A stretch of DNA of 64,000 nucleotides, taken from NCBI RefSeq assembly GCF_040581485.1, contig NC_090131.1:7068001-7132000 (forward strand), written 5' to 3'. Below are positions 30,842 through 42,289 of this stretch, piece by piece; position 1 is the stretch's first letter; each line of letters opens with the position of its first letter. Source of the stretch: Linepithema humile (taxonomy: Eukaryota; Arthropoda; Insecta; Hymenoptera; Formicidae). The translations under genes were made by a program, and so were the position numbers. The notes under the pieces were generated by a model. It was not told the origin of the DNA. It searched no databases and saw nothing but the letters and a program-made list of their open reading frames with translations.

Positions 30842-33800
30842 ACTCTCTCTTTTTATCTATATACCTCTGGATCAAGCGACGATATTGAAGAGCCCGCATG
30901 TCTGGCGCGGCGGAAATACACAGAGAAACACGCGGGTTCTCGTTTCGCACTCGTATGTATATTCCAAAAGTGAAACACACTCGCGGGCGCGCGAGCGACG
31001 TACCAGCGACGGCACCACGGTACTGTACAACGACCGGTATATCGAAAATAGCCCCCTCGTACCGGCACACAGTGTTACTCTTTGTCCAAGTCGCCGCCGC
31101 CGCCGCGGCCTTATCGCGAACCGACGGTGGCGGCGGCGGCGCAGAAGAAAAATTCCGCGGGGATCCACGGCCTCGCCGAAACCGCCGGAGGTGGTGAGGA
31201 GCGCAACGGTGGGAGGGACACCCGAGTCCCCCGACACTGTCGTGTCGAGTCATTCCGCACGCGGTCACCGTAGTTCTGCCGACTGACTCGGGAAGGGAAA
31301 AGCGCTTGCGACGGAGCGCACGAACGAGGAAAGAAAGTGCGCGGACTTGCGAGAAGAGTGGACGACGACGAAAGAAAAGGGGAGCAGCCGACGGCGGCGG
31401 CGAGCGAGACGACGGAGTGTGGAGGAGAGGGGGAGGAAGGGGGGGAGGGGGGAAGGTGGAGGAGGATGCGGGGGATAAGAGAAAGGAAAGAGGGACAATG
31501 ACGGAAAGGTGGACCAAACGGAGAAAGAGGCGAGTGCGTGTATGCGGGGAGAGAGAGAGAGAGAGACGGAGAGATCGCAGACGGCCGATCGGGAGAAAGA
31601 GAGGTCTACCGACGGAACGGTGGACGAGCACGACGAGGGAAGAGGAGGAAGAGAGGAGGAGGAGGAGATAGCGGACGTCGGTGAGGCCGCAACGGCGGCT
31701 CTGGTGGGGTTGCACAGACAGGGGCGGGGCACGTCGGAGGGCCCCGCGTCGGGCAGACGGGGAGGAAAGGGAGGGCAGAGGAGGGTGCCTAGCAACAGGC
31801 CTGCCGGCAGCCGGGCAGAGCAGCGTGATTAAATAAAACCGGCGTCGGGCACGGCGACCCAACAGGCGTTGACATCAGCGCGCACCAACACAGACCGACC
31901 GGCGAAGCCGGAGGTCGGGGAAGAGAGAAAGAGCGAGAAAGAGGAGCGAGAGGGGAAGGGGGGAAGGAGACACGCACGAACCGGCAAATTCCCAGCCCAT
32001 ATGACTGACTCTCGCCGGCTGCCGGGTCGACCGGCTATCCGCCGCGAGATGCTCCGAGTTTATCGGTTATAATATATCGATATTCCAGAATCACGTTTCG
32101 CCAATGCGCCTAGGACGGGGAAAAACGACGGACGATTCCTCGCGATCGATATTTCTCGGATGCCATACGCGCCTCTTTACGAGGAATACCAATTATTCGC
32201 GTTAATTTCTACAGGAGAGACGAAAAACGGTTGATAAAGAGGAGCTTGGTGGGGAAAACGATGTCGGAGTGAACGGTGAATATCGAATCGCGGACGATGA
32301 AAGTATGCGGTATAATTAGAGAAACTCGTAAACTGCTGATACTATTAGGCGTGCCATTAGATCCCATCCGTGCAGTGGCGTAAAATCTATCATCTCTTGT
32401 CGAATTTAATTCGCATCGGAATTCGCTATCCTCAGGTTTTCTGGCAGAGAGACGGGATGTAAAAGATATTCAAATTTCCAAGTTGCTTGAATTTTTCTTC
32501 AATATGTTAAGTTTAAATATTTTAAATCGTCAATTTCCGCAAGTAACTTATACAAATCGAATGTTACAAATGTAATCCCGAAGACGAAAATTTGAGAATT
32601 GAATCTCCGGGCACAACATTGGTGTAAACTGTGTCAACCGAGGGAGGCTCACAAAATACCTCATTATTGCAACGCGTGGCGCGTAAAGTTAAAATTTGGA
32701 CCAAAGCGAAATGCAGAACAGAACAGAGATAGAAAAAGGGGGTTGAAAAAGCGAAAAAATACGTGTAAAGTAATAAAGCCTGAAACATTTTGCGGAACAA
32801 AGGAAGAGAGACACGGGTATGTCGGAAATAAATTCACAGACAATTCGGTCGTTAGGTACACGTTTATTTTAATTGTACGGGTCGCCGATACAACGGTCTC
32901 GCAACGTTTAATCCGCGATTCCCAAACTCGACCCGATAAATAAACATATAAATTTCTAAAACACTGAATACAATTCCAGAAGTAAAAGTAATTTTTATCC
33001 CCGAATTTATTAGCCTGCAATAATCTCTCTGCGAATGACAGCTGATCGGAAAACACATTGCGTGTGAGAAAGAGAAATTAAAAAAAAAAAAAAAAAAAAT
33101 CATCCGTAGAGGCCACTTGTTTCAATCTTCTCGAGTCATTTATGGCCGGATTTCGCGCGTCGGGAGATTCGCGCTGGCGAACAGCGTTCGTTTCGCGACA
33201 GATCGACTCGAAGGAGGTGACTGACGACATCGCCGAAGGTCCGGACACGCATTCGCCTCCGGACTTGGCCTTATACAGATCGCCACGGCACCTGTTTCGC
33301 CGCGCACCGGATCTCCTTGCGAGCCGACTGCACAAAGGCGGCCCCGCGTACGCGTAATTACCGCGCGAGCGGCGCGTGGAGGTTATTTGTTGCAATTACG
33401 AGCTTAATTACTTGGCAATGCGAGCGCAGCAACCGTCTGCTGCCATGCGTAAGCGCATTAAGACGTAAACGAGCAGACAGCGGGACGGACGAAGGGGGTG
33501 AGACACCCCGGACTTCGATATGAATCTGGAAGCGAGCGCCGATTAAATGCGCGCATGCACTTGTCTTTGGAAGGGATCTCGAAATTCGAGAAAATTATAT
33601 TCCGCTATTGTTCCTAATGATTCGTTCTATCGAGAGACCTCCGATCCGTGATTGTTGATTAAGACCGTTGATTAAGGTGATGCGTACAGTAATTATGAGC
33701 AGGTTCATCTTTCCTACGATAATAATCACGATTTAAAGACGTCTCTTTTCAATAGATCACAGAATTATTATCTTACTTTGAGAATACTTGACACAAATTC

Positions 33801-35853
33801 ACGCTTACAAAGAAAGCATTTACAAAGAAATTCCTTACACGAATCACAAATATTAGTTTAATATTTGTTGTCTAAAGTCACACGATTTTCGGGAGCAAAG
33901 TATTTTCACGGCCATATTTCTGCTGTGTCACTGCGCCTTGTACGACAATTGGTGCATGGACCGAAAAGTACATGCGCTCCGGATACGAATGCGTTTATCT
34001 CTGACGCACGCGCGACTTATCACTCGGTTCACGGAAAACCTTATCACACAGATGTGCTAGTCACAACGAGCAATAAATATCACCTGCGAGCATAAACCCG
34101 TACCTTCGCAATAAAAAATCTATATTCTTCTTAGTCGCGTTGTGTCACACTTTTTTGCATTCGATATGAGATAAATACATGTTCGAGGCGTGTCAAACGA
34201 GCGAAGAAGGAAAATTGAAATAAAACATGGCGCACACACAAGCGCGGCTAGCAATCTTTTACATTCCCGCGAGTCCGCAGCTACTTGGCGCAGCAAATTT
34301 TTTTAAAATCATACTAACGACCTCGGGAGAAGCAAAACCAACAACAAAGCGAAATACGAAACTGAAAATTTCCCGATGGCGTGAAACAAGATAGCTCGCG
34401 GATACCTCATTTAATACCACGTATTGTTGGTATTAATATTAATATGTCGCGTCACAAAGCCGATAAAGTGTTGTGTATCAGCAAAAGTTAGCAGAAATTA
34501 TTGAAAAAGCGACGACAGGCTCGTATCGGAGTTTCTCCATTTATTTTTCCGCTTTTCGATAATGCAACTGTTTATCGTCACGGCGCGTATACATATATAT
34601 ATCCATGCAATTGCGAGACACTTGGCGAGTCTGCGATACGAAGGAGCATCGCAAATTCAGGGTCCGTCGCGTTATCTCCGCCAATGATAGCCGTACAACT
34701 TCTTTTTTCAGTATGTTAAGGCTAAATAATAAATCGCTCCGATAAATGTCGGATCAATTTTGACTAAAGGTTACTTACTTCTTTCTATTCAAAGTCATAC
34801 ATACATATTTAACGAAGCACGATTACACGTTGTCTCAACTGTCCCCTTCGTCCAGCATAGGGGCGTTGATTTCTTCGACGTCGATCCGAATTAATCCTCA
34901 TTCACATCGAATCACGCCCGTTATACGCCCGTGGCGTTTCACAGCGTTGAATTTCAGGAGCGATCGGCGTGACGAAGTTGGAAGATTTTTTTTCTAAGAG
35001 ATTGTTGTCTTTTCGTATGTTTCTCAAGTCGAGTTTTTTTTTTTTTTTTTCACGCTTATATACACAACGTTGAAACTAATTCGTAATATTTATTTCACGA
35101 TGCTAACCCTCGCCGAGGTCGAACTCAGCAAACGGATTCAAACACTTTCGAAATTTTGTATAACCTTCAGGAGACGCGCTACGCGGTCCTGCGTTTCGAA
35201 TAGCAACCGTCACTATGCTACAGAAAGAGAAAGATCACGCGGCTCGCCGACGAGCGTGGCTCGACCTTCGCTCGCTTACTTTATTTATCGAAGCTGCAAA
35301 GCAATTGCCGTTCGCACGTACAATAGCTTCGCCGCATCCCGTATTGTCGTTGGGGAAAATAAAGCGCATACGCGAGCAGATGTATGCGCGGAAATAGAGT
35401 TGGCTGCGTTCTTCAACAAAATAAAAATCTTATAAACATTTCGACACATTCATAGATTTTCGAGTTTTCACAATTATATCGCAACGACCGGAGATTTAAC
35501 CAAGGCGAGTGTAGGCATGTATTGTTTCCGCTTACAAAAGCTGAAAATGTCGATTATGTAACTGTACTGTCGCGCAACGAGATCTGCGGAGAAAGAATTC
35601 GCGAGATAAGTAAAGGAGATGCCACGGACATGCCGCTTTTCGCGTACTTTCCATATGCCGCTCGCGACGACGAGACGCGTCGATATGTCCTCGACGTCGC
35701 CGTGACGTCGCCGTCGTCATCAACGTTCTGCATGCGGCACCGTCGCACGTTGCAAGTCGCGGAAATCGATATCGCGTAATAAAGGAACTTACCTGCAAAG
35801 CCGTCGACGCGCACGTGCTCGGGCAGCGCACCACCGGTGTGCCCGCTCTCCAT
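23390..35853 (-). CDS. Candidate N-terminal exons of an unrecognised minus-strand gene
   Basis: An ATG at 35851-35853 opens MESGHTGGALPEHVRVDGFA and runs into a perfect donor (GCAG|GTAAGT) at 35793, ending one base into a codon. The next good candidate on the same strand is 23390-23490: acceptor TTACGCAG, two bases completing an Ala codon, 33 in-frame codons including HTHLYVVPSPSRLPAADGER, then donor ACG|GTGAGT. A 30-base micro-exon at 27610-27639 with donor GTAAGT also fits the phase, whether included or skipped. A TATA box sits at 35939. The peptide is low-complexity and matches no family I know; later exons were not found. The exon at 23.4 kb also reads openly on the + strand, so coding is unproven. 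The call rests on splice sites and phase only. Confidence 0.3.
28646..28665 (+). repeat. G-homopolymer run inside a CpG-rich patch
   Basis: Two long G runs separated by a single A, inside a GC-rich block (about 28420-28800) that also has GGC repeats. It is a plausible G-quadruplex former and a possible CpG-type promoter. Confidence 0.8.
30300..30323. repeat. (GA)n microsatellite
   Basis: Twelve GA units on the + strand. Confidence 0.95.
30807..30850. repeat. (CT)n microsatellite
   Basis: CT units with a TTCT and a CACT interruption. Confidence 0.95.
31280..31970 (+). promoter_or_regulatory. Purine-rich, G-skewed CpG-dense block; possible CpG promoter
   Basis: About 700 bases in which the + strand is dominated by G and A, with many GGAGG, GAGAG and CGACG words and G4-like runs at about 31420-31465. 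It follows a GCC/GGC-repeat patch at 31085-31145. Strong G over C on one strand downstream of a CpG patch is typical of DNA transcribed in that direction, here rightwards. No TATA box, clear donor or recognisable protein accompanies it. The 340-codon minus-strand frame here is a by-product of the composition. Confidence 0.3.
31971..35790. other. No supported gene
   Basis: Mixed to AT-rich sequence. It contains a poly-A tract at 33080-33099 and a poly-T tract at about 35034-35050. I see no conserved frame or RNA. Confidence 0.5.
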
Positions 35854-35938
35854 CCTCTTCGTTCGTCTGTCCGTCGTCCTCTCTTCCTCGCGATCGATCG
35901 TCGGGGCACGATCGACGGCACTTGTCTTGAGTCACTCG

Positions 35939-35945
35939 TATATAA
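35939..35945 (-). promoter_or_regulatory. Candidate TATA box of the minus-strand gene
   Basis: Reads TTATATA on the minus strand, about 85 bases upstream of the ATG at 35853, leaving room for a start site near 35910 and a short leader of about 55 bases. A TGACTCA (AP-1-like) word lies just downstream at about 35928-35934. Confidence 0.35.
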
Positions 35946-36058
35946 GCGCTCGTAACCGGCTCCCGAAGTTTTGCTCGTCCACCTCTCCCTTTTTTTTTGA
36001 CCTGCGACTCGCATGACGGCGCGTCGCGAACGCGAATAAACCCGTCGGGAGAAAGAGA

Positions 36059-36061
<3 letters not shown>

Positions 36062-36129
<68 letters not shown>

Positions 36130-36130
36130 C
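36062..36130. repeat. (GA)n microsatellite between divergent promoters
   Basis: Over 30 GA units, purine strand on +, about 120 bases upstream of the minus-strand TATA candidate. Confidence 0.98.
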
Positions 36131-36345
36131 CGGCGAGACCAGCCGCGTCGCCGAGACTTTCGCGAGTTCAAATCCTCGGCACGATCGTCGGCTCGTTCGC
36201 TCGCGCGACGTTACCCTGCCGCCGTCTCGGCAGCGACTTCCTATCGCCTTCTCGTGCCTCCGCCCCCGCAGCCGTCGGTCCGCCAGCCGCCCCCTCTCTC
36301 CCTCCCCCGCGCGAGTGATGCGCCTCTCTCATCGTTCGTGCGCGT

Positions 36346-36352
<7 letters not shown>

Positions 36353-36408
<56 letters not shown>

Positions 36409-36433
36409 AGAACGAGAGAGGGAGAGAGAGAGA
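36353..36433. repeat. (GA)n microsatellite between divergent promoters
   Basis: GA units with AAAG and CGAG interruptions, purine strand on +. Confidence 0.98.
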
Positions 36434-36671
36434 GAAAATTCGCGATCTCTCGATTCTCGCGAAAAGAAAGGAATACGTGAATCTCCTTCCAACGATCGCG
36501 ATCATCAAAATTCAGCGATCGCTTATACAGCGCTAAATGCGACGTGCGGACGGAGATCTTTTTTTTTTCCTTGTTTTGCAATCCGCGGAATTTGAAACCG
36601 AGTAAATAAGCATCTTGTATTGAAAAACTTGCCTTCATCTCCTTCTATTTTTCTCTCTTGCTCTCGCTCCT

Positions 36672-36691
36672 GCTCTCTCTCTCTCTCTCTC
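36672..36691. repeat. (CT)n microsatellite
   Basis: Ten CT units on the + strand, opposite in orientation to its neighbours on both sides. Confidence 0.9.
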
Positions 36692-36964
36692 CTCATTCTC
36701 ATATCTCTTTCTTTCTCGCGATGGGACCAGTGCAAATGGCCGCGTTTTAACACGTCACCAACACTTGCAATTTGCGTGTTCCGCCGCGTGCCGGTGTCTA
36801 GATATTTCGCATCTATACGCACGCATATATGTGTACGTATATTACTTATATAAACTGACCGGCGAGTATACATCCGGAGAGCGCACTTACGAACTCTTGA
36901 GTCAGCTGGTGCCAGAGGTCCTCGTCGAGGTTTTCGAGAAAAAAACCGCGTGGAAAAAAAAGAG

Positions 36965-37002
36965 TATATATAAAAGAGTGTATAAAAGAGTGTATATAAA
37001 AG
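36965..37002 (+). promoter_or_regulatory. Candidate TATA-box promoter with three TATA words in tandem
   Basis: TATATAAAAG-type words occur at 36965-36976, 36981-36988 and 36993-37002, spaced about 12-16 bases as copies of a TATAAAAGAGTG unit. A start site would fall near 37025, about 200 bases before the open exon at 37223. It could instead be only a short tandem repeat. Confidence 0.35.
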
Positions 37003-37222
37003 AGATAAGTGCAGAAATACAGATATAGAAGACGACAGAAAGAAAGAGGGAGAGAGAGAGAGAGAGCGAGGGGCAGAAGGGAAGAAAAAGCGAAGAAAAC
37101 CGTAAAATCCGGAATCGCAGCGACGAAGAAACGTAACGCGCCGCGTGATATTCTTCGCGACGTTTCGCGACCGACAGTGTGCGATATCGCGCGACGGTAC
37201 GACGGGTCGAGAAGCTCGTCGG

Positions 37223-37647
37223 ATGGAGCGCGAATATACCTTTTCCCACGAACCGCCGGCGACGAACTGGCCGATCGGCCGTTGCACGAACCGTAAGAGC
37301 CCGACTGGTCCCGTGGTGGTGCGCGCTGCTACTAACCGTTCTGCGCTACGTCGACCCTGCGGACGAATCGCACCCGAGTTCCTCGCCGCCGGCCGGCCGG
37401 CCGGCGCGATCCGAGCCGCGCACGAGGCCGCTGCTTCGGAGCCGCCCGAATTCGACCGGAAGCCCGGCGTTCGCGTGAGAGAGAAGCGACGAGGCGCGTC
37501 GGTGCTTTGTACTTTCCGCCCATCTCATCGGGAATTCCTGGTTGGAATCGCGCTGCCTCTGGCCGTCGCTCCTTTATCCGCACGTATGTACGAATGCACG
37601 GTGCGAAATGCGCCGCGCATGCTGGCACACACGTATCCACGCGATAG
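37223..37647 (+). CDS. Candidate first coding exon of an unrecognised plus-strand gene
   Basis: An ATG at 37223 starts MEREYTFSHEPPATNWPIGR and stays open for 142 codons to a TGA at 37649-37651. A strong donor (GATAG|GTGAGTAAG) begins at 37648, so the frame could also splice after 37647, two bases into a codon. It follows the tandem TATA words. The peptide is rich in Arg, Ala and Pro, has no domain I recognise, and the region is so GC-rich that another frame stays open too (about 37298-37476). No downstream exon was found. It may equally be a 5' UTR exon. Confidence 0.2.
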
Positions 37648-37875
37648 GTGAGTAAGAGAGTACGAATGTGTATGTGTGCGTACATAGGCGCATACGTGCA
37701 GTGTGCGATTTGGCCGCGCGGGGCCACCGACCGCGGCGCGACCGAAATTTTCTGCAGTCCGCGTTAAAGACCGCTGCCCCCGTCACAAACAAAGCCGTCG
37801 ATGAAATTCGGCTGGCCGGAAGTTCAAATGAGGGAGAGGGCAATGGGGACGGCGAGAGAGAAGGGTATATATTGA

Positions 37876-37880
<5 letters not shown>

Positions 37881-37963
<83 letters not shown>
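37881..37963. repeat. (GA)n microsatellite, longest perfect array in the window
   Basis: About 41 uninterrupted GA units on the + strand. Confidence 0.98.
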
Positions 37964-37966
<3 letters not shown>

Positions 37967-39679
37967 TAACAAAAAGAACCTTGAGAGAATTGAACATGCG
38001 AAAAAAAACCGCGGTGCGCTTTTGCATTTTTTTTTTTTTTCGCTGCAGAATTTACGGCTTGCGTCTCACGATCTACTTCAGATTCTAGCCGACAGGAAAA
38101 TTAGCGGAAGTAATTAGCGTGGATAGTGTGTATTATAAAATACATTAGTGTTGCATCTGGTAATAAAAGGTCTAATAATGCATAACTGCTCGCGGATTAA
38201 TTTGCGGCGAAAGAGCGCGTCGATATCGTCGGAGCCGCGTTAAAAAGGACGGAAGCGAGACTTATCGGCGATGCACCGGCGGAGAAAATAACATTCTCCC
38301 GCGAGATCCGAGCTTGGTTTACGTCCGTTCGATGTACGGATAAGTTTTATGCGTCTGCCGCGGCGGAGCTCTCGACAATTACGCCGCTGTCGTGTATAAT
38401 TTGTTGGCGAAAAACGCGGCGATTCTCGCGAACGATCTCGCGGAATTCCCGACGTCGATTTTCACCGGATCGTACGTGCTTACGACCGTGAAGACAAACG
38501 ATTATCGCAATAACGGCAATCGCTCGGCGAGAAACATCCGCGCATTTTTTTTTTTTTTTCACGCCCGTATGACACGCCTCCCTCCACCCGAGAATGCAAA
38601 ATCAAGAGTTCAGTTAATCAACCCGCATATCGAGATGTATCGCGTGGCGGTAAAAGTATCTGGGACAATGCGCGTTCTCTCGCGAGTCGTCGGGAGAGCC
38701 GCGGACAAATATGGAGCCCACATAAGAGAAATACCGACGACAATAATAAATATCCCATCACCTTTTAGATCATTATCATTATTATCGAATGATGCATCGA
38801 CGCGATGCGCGAGAGGAGTTGCAATGCTTCTCTCCGCGTGTACCATCGATTTTGCTTATCTTTCCCCATCCTCGCAATCTAGGAGACGAATGGCTAGACC
38901 GGCGCGTTCAGAGTTATGTAAGATCATAAAACATATCGGAATAAAATTAATTGAATATTGAAATATATTCGATATGATAATGCAGATACGCGGAATGCTC
39001 ATAGTGTTTTATTATCAGCGAATAATCTTCGCGATTCTTTTTTTATAAATTAAGAATAATGTAAGAGGAAAGAAGAGGTATTGAGGATGTGCGATTTTTC
39101 ATTGTTTTCGAGGCATTTTTCTTTAATAATAATAATATCTTATAAATGATAAAATATTTTCTATCACTTTTTGGCCACCTTTCGGGCGAAAGATGGATAC
39201 CGCGATAAAAGAAGTCTTCGTTTTCGGAGCGATCTATCTACAACACATGAGCGATGGACACTTGCGTGCCCCAAATAAAAGGGATTGTCCCAGATTCACG
39301 GTGCTGTCTTTCACGATCGTCGTGCATCAAACAATAAATCAGCGCGGTTTTACGGGCGGCTTTACACACACGTTCGCCCGATACGCGCTATCAATTCTCG
39401 ATCTCAATGATTTTTGTGCACGCACGCGTGCGGCAACGCACATTGCCCGCTATTACACGATCTTATGCAAGGCGAAGGAAGCGTCAGAGAGACGTCTCGT
39501 CCTAGCGCCACCTTCGTGTCCTGCGACTCTCGCAGCGCAAATTCTGACGTTTCGCGGGAGCAGCGCGCGCGACAACGTTTTCGCAATCGATATTATATCC
39601 CGCGGTGAGGGGCGACGCGAGGGGCGAGTAAAAAGTATACTCTCTTCTCGCATCGAAAAACGATGCTCCCGCGGAACAG

Positions 39680-39682
<3 letters not shown>

Positions 39683-39739
<57 letters not shown>
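39683..39739. repeat. (GA)n microsatellite
   Basis: About 28 GA units on +. Confidence 0.98.
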
Positions 39740-39742
<3 letters not shown>

Positions 39743-40021
39743 GAGGCACGAGACAAAGTCGAATGCAAATGCGACTAATAATATGCGAGGAACGTTATAA
39801 AGGCACTCGACGTCAAAGGGTACGGGACGAGGGGGAGAGAAGAGGGTGGGGAGAGGACGGTACTTTTAAGCGGCTGCATTTTCGAACCAAGAACGTCGGT
39901 CTTTCCTCCTGCTCTCGCCCCCCTCTGGCGTCGCGTCGGGCGTTCGTCCGTTAACAAGACGGCCGATAAACTCTTAACGATTTTAGTTATGCATCCGAGA
40001 GTAGCCGGGCACAAAGGAGAT

Positions 40022-40069
<48 letters not shown>
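40022..40069. repeat. (CT)n microsatellite
   Basis: CT units with one TTCT interruption, pyrimidine strand on +, lying about 280 bases from the GA array at 39683 in inverted orientation. Confidence 0.98.
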
Positions 40070-40072
<3 letters not shown>

Positions 40073-41686
40073 CTCTCTCGGCTCGCTACTCGGCTCCACT
40101 CGGGCCGCTCCTAACGAGATATCCGACCGCTCCGTTTATTTGCGCAACGGCGAACGGAATTATCGCACGATCAAACAAATCCAGCGTTTTCTCTCCCCGG
40201 AAGTCGTGCGAACCACGTTTTCAAAAATGTTCGACGGGAGGGGCGAGACTCGCCGAAGGAAATTGTTCTAATTTATCGCTGAATCGCGAAGAGCGTAGCG
40301 GCGAAGTCGCCGGCTACGCGCGCGAGACGAGCGAGCGAGCGTGTCGTGGCATTTTTCCCCCGTATCTGCCGTAGAAGTGACGAAACCTCTTACCCGGTGG
40401 AGGCTCTATCGCGAGGTTCTTTATGTTTACGTGGCCACGTGACGGACGGCAGTGGCGATAATAAAAATATCTCTCCTGGAACGCGCAGTCCATTTACGTG
40501 CTACCGGTACTCGGCCGCAGCTCGCTCATATATATGGACCTGATATCCGAACCGTTACGTGCTTCCACGCCGCTACACGCTCCGGAGGAAATCTTCGAGA
40601 CCAGTTAAGAGGCACGTCAATGACTTACGAAAGATAGCGCGCGGATGCACGAGATAGCCGCGTGCGGCTCTCCTCGCGACGCACCGCCGCCAAGTTTCTC
40701 TCCTATTCGCGACGCTTTAGCGGGGAAATTTTGTTCGAAATTCGTCGTCGAGGAAAACGTGAGCAACGTGACTCAGATTCGATTGACAAATCAACTCGGA
40801 AAAGCCGGAGCCTGATACGAAATTTTCTTTTAAAATGGTCTATTGCTGTTTGTCGACAATGAAAGACAATAATTCCAACGTATATATTTCGCGTGCATTA
40901 TTTCCGGGGAAGATGACAGTCGCGCGTAAACAAATGAATGAGAAAAGTGAGGTAAATGTCACGGGGAAAATTCGCCGACGCGCGGATTCTCGAGGGAAAT
41001 CAAAAGTCTGCGCGCGATCGATGTGGGAAGTCGACTAATAAAAAAAAAAAAAACTCCCGATCGCAGCTCGAGAAATTTCCATCCGACGTCTCGCGTTCTC
41101 ATTTTGCATACGACACGATCGGAGACCGTGTTCCAAATCGCGGAGGATTGATAGTGTTTAATGGACTCAAACAGTTGCAGCGGCGCGAAATTGAATCCTC
41201 GGCCCGTGTATCGCTCGTTAATCGGGAGAATCTGATAGCGATTCGCCGGAGATTTGTGCGGATCCGCTCGCGTTGCGCGACGGTGTGAAATTGGAAGAGA
41301 CAAAGCGGAGAAATTAAAGAAAGACGGAGTGAGGAGAGAAAGAGAGAGAGAGAGGGAGAGATGACGACAGGCAGAACGGCGGATCGAGTCGCGCGCGTAA
41401 TTTTGTTCGGCGGCCAACCGGGTGGACCCAAGCGATACGGGAAACCAGGTGGCGTCGTTTGATGTGTATGAACCGCGGAATTGCGGAGATGTCAAGTGGA
41501 GAGGTCGAGAGGACCTGCACATAGGGACGTTTGGACAGTTGACAGCAGAACGGCGGGGAGGAGAAGAGACAGAGACTGAGAGAGAGAGAGAGAGCGAGAG
41601 AGAGGACACACAGACTGACAATGAGAGTGCAGGGACGAGATAGGGCAAGACGAGTGGTTGTGCATCGAAGAGATATGTGGCAGAGA

Positions 41687-41690
<4 letters not shown>

Positions 41691-41744
<54 letters not shown>
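41691..41744. repeat. (GA)n microsatellite
   Basis: About 27 GA units on +, with shorter GA runs at 41340-41360 and 41575-41605. Confidence 0.98.
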
Positions 41745-41747
<3 letters not shown>

Positions 41748-42117
41748 CCGGGGAGGAGATCGGGTCCTTCACCCGGCGAACAAACCGAACGAACGACTCG
41801 TCGTTTCTGCTGTCGAGATTTGCTTATTGTCGTACAACTCGCCGCGCTGGCTCTCTCGATGTCCGATGCGATTATTATATCGCACCGCGGCATCACGATT
41901 CGCTGTTTTTTTCGCGAAGAATAACAGAGGAACGACGCGTTCGCTCAGCACTTCTTCCGCATTTATTCCCCCCTCCTCTAATTGCTTAAGGATGTTAAAC
42001 CGAACGTGAATAAAAGAAACTTAATTGCAGAAGGGGTGGGTAACGGCGCGCCTCCGTCTTCCTTCCGAGATAAGTCCTCCGTGGAGCGGCACGACAGCTC
42101 GACACGGGAAGTGGTAG

Positions 42118-42133
42118 AGCGCGCGCGCGCGCG
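42118..42133. repeat. Alternating (CG)n tract
   Basis: Eight alternating GC dinucleotides followed by GATATC. Alternating CG of this length is a classic Z-DNA-forming sequence. Confidence 0.85.
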
Positions 42134-42258
42134 ATATCGGAACCGATGTAACAGCGTTGCATATCGGGCCTCGATATCAGATAGAAGTGGCTGAGCGTGA
42201 GCAGACATATCGGCCATTCTGCACAGGCGATTGACCAATTGCATCGCGCGCCGGGAGG

Positions 42259-42266
<8 letters not shown>

Positions 42267-42289
<23 letters not shown>
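42267..42289. repeat. (GA)n microsatellite
   Basis: Eleven GA units on +. Confidence 0.95.

Larger units (their letters stand above)
23491..31250. other. No supported gene; putative intron of the minus-strand candidate
   Basis: Mixed sequence with an AT-rich block at 25.2-26.4 kb, a CpG-rich patch at 28.4-28.8 kb with a 20-base G-rich run (28646-28665), a GA array at 30300-30323 and a CT array at 30807-30850. An acidic, serine-rich open stretch on + at about 26568-26640 resembles a linker but has no good donor. Confidence 0.5.

Noticed and set aside
30840..31862. 340-codon minus-strand open frame
   Set aside because: It crosses the CT array and the polypurine block, so it is mostly Ser/Leu/Pro/Arg low complexity; open length is explained by composition.
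36150..36185. tRNA B-box-like GAGTTCAAATCCTC
   Set aside because: No A-box or cloverleaf pairing could be found around it.
36353..36433. Arg-Glu or Ser-Leu repeat proteins
   Set aside because: These are translations of GA/CT microsatellites here and at the other arrays, not genes.
37298..37476. Signal-peptide-like frame (LVPWWCALLLTVL)
   Set aside because: No in-frame ATG precedes it; it overlaps the better-supported ATG frame and is probably chance.
38392..38961. 189-codon plus-strand frame
   Set aside because: Contains a poly-Phe run from a T-homopolymer and no known motif; no promoter or splice support.
39193..39954. 253-codon plus-strand frame
   Set aside because: Reads through a GA array and has no recognisable domain, splice context or conserved motif.
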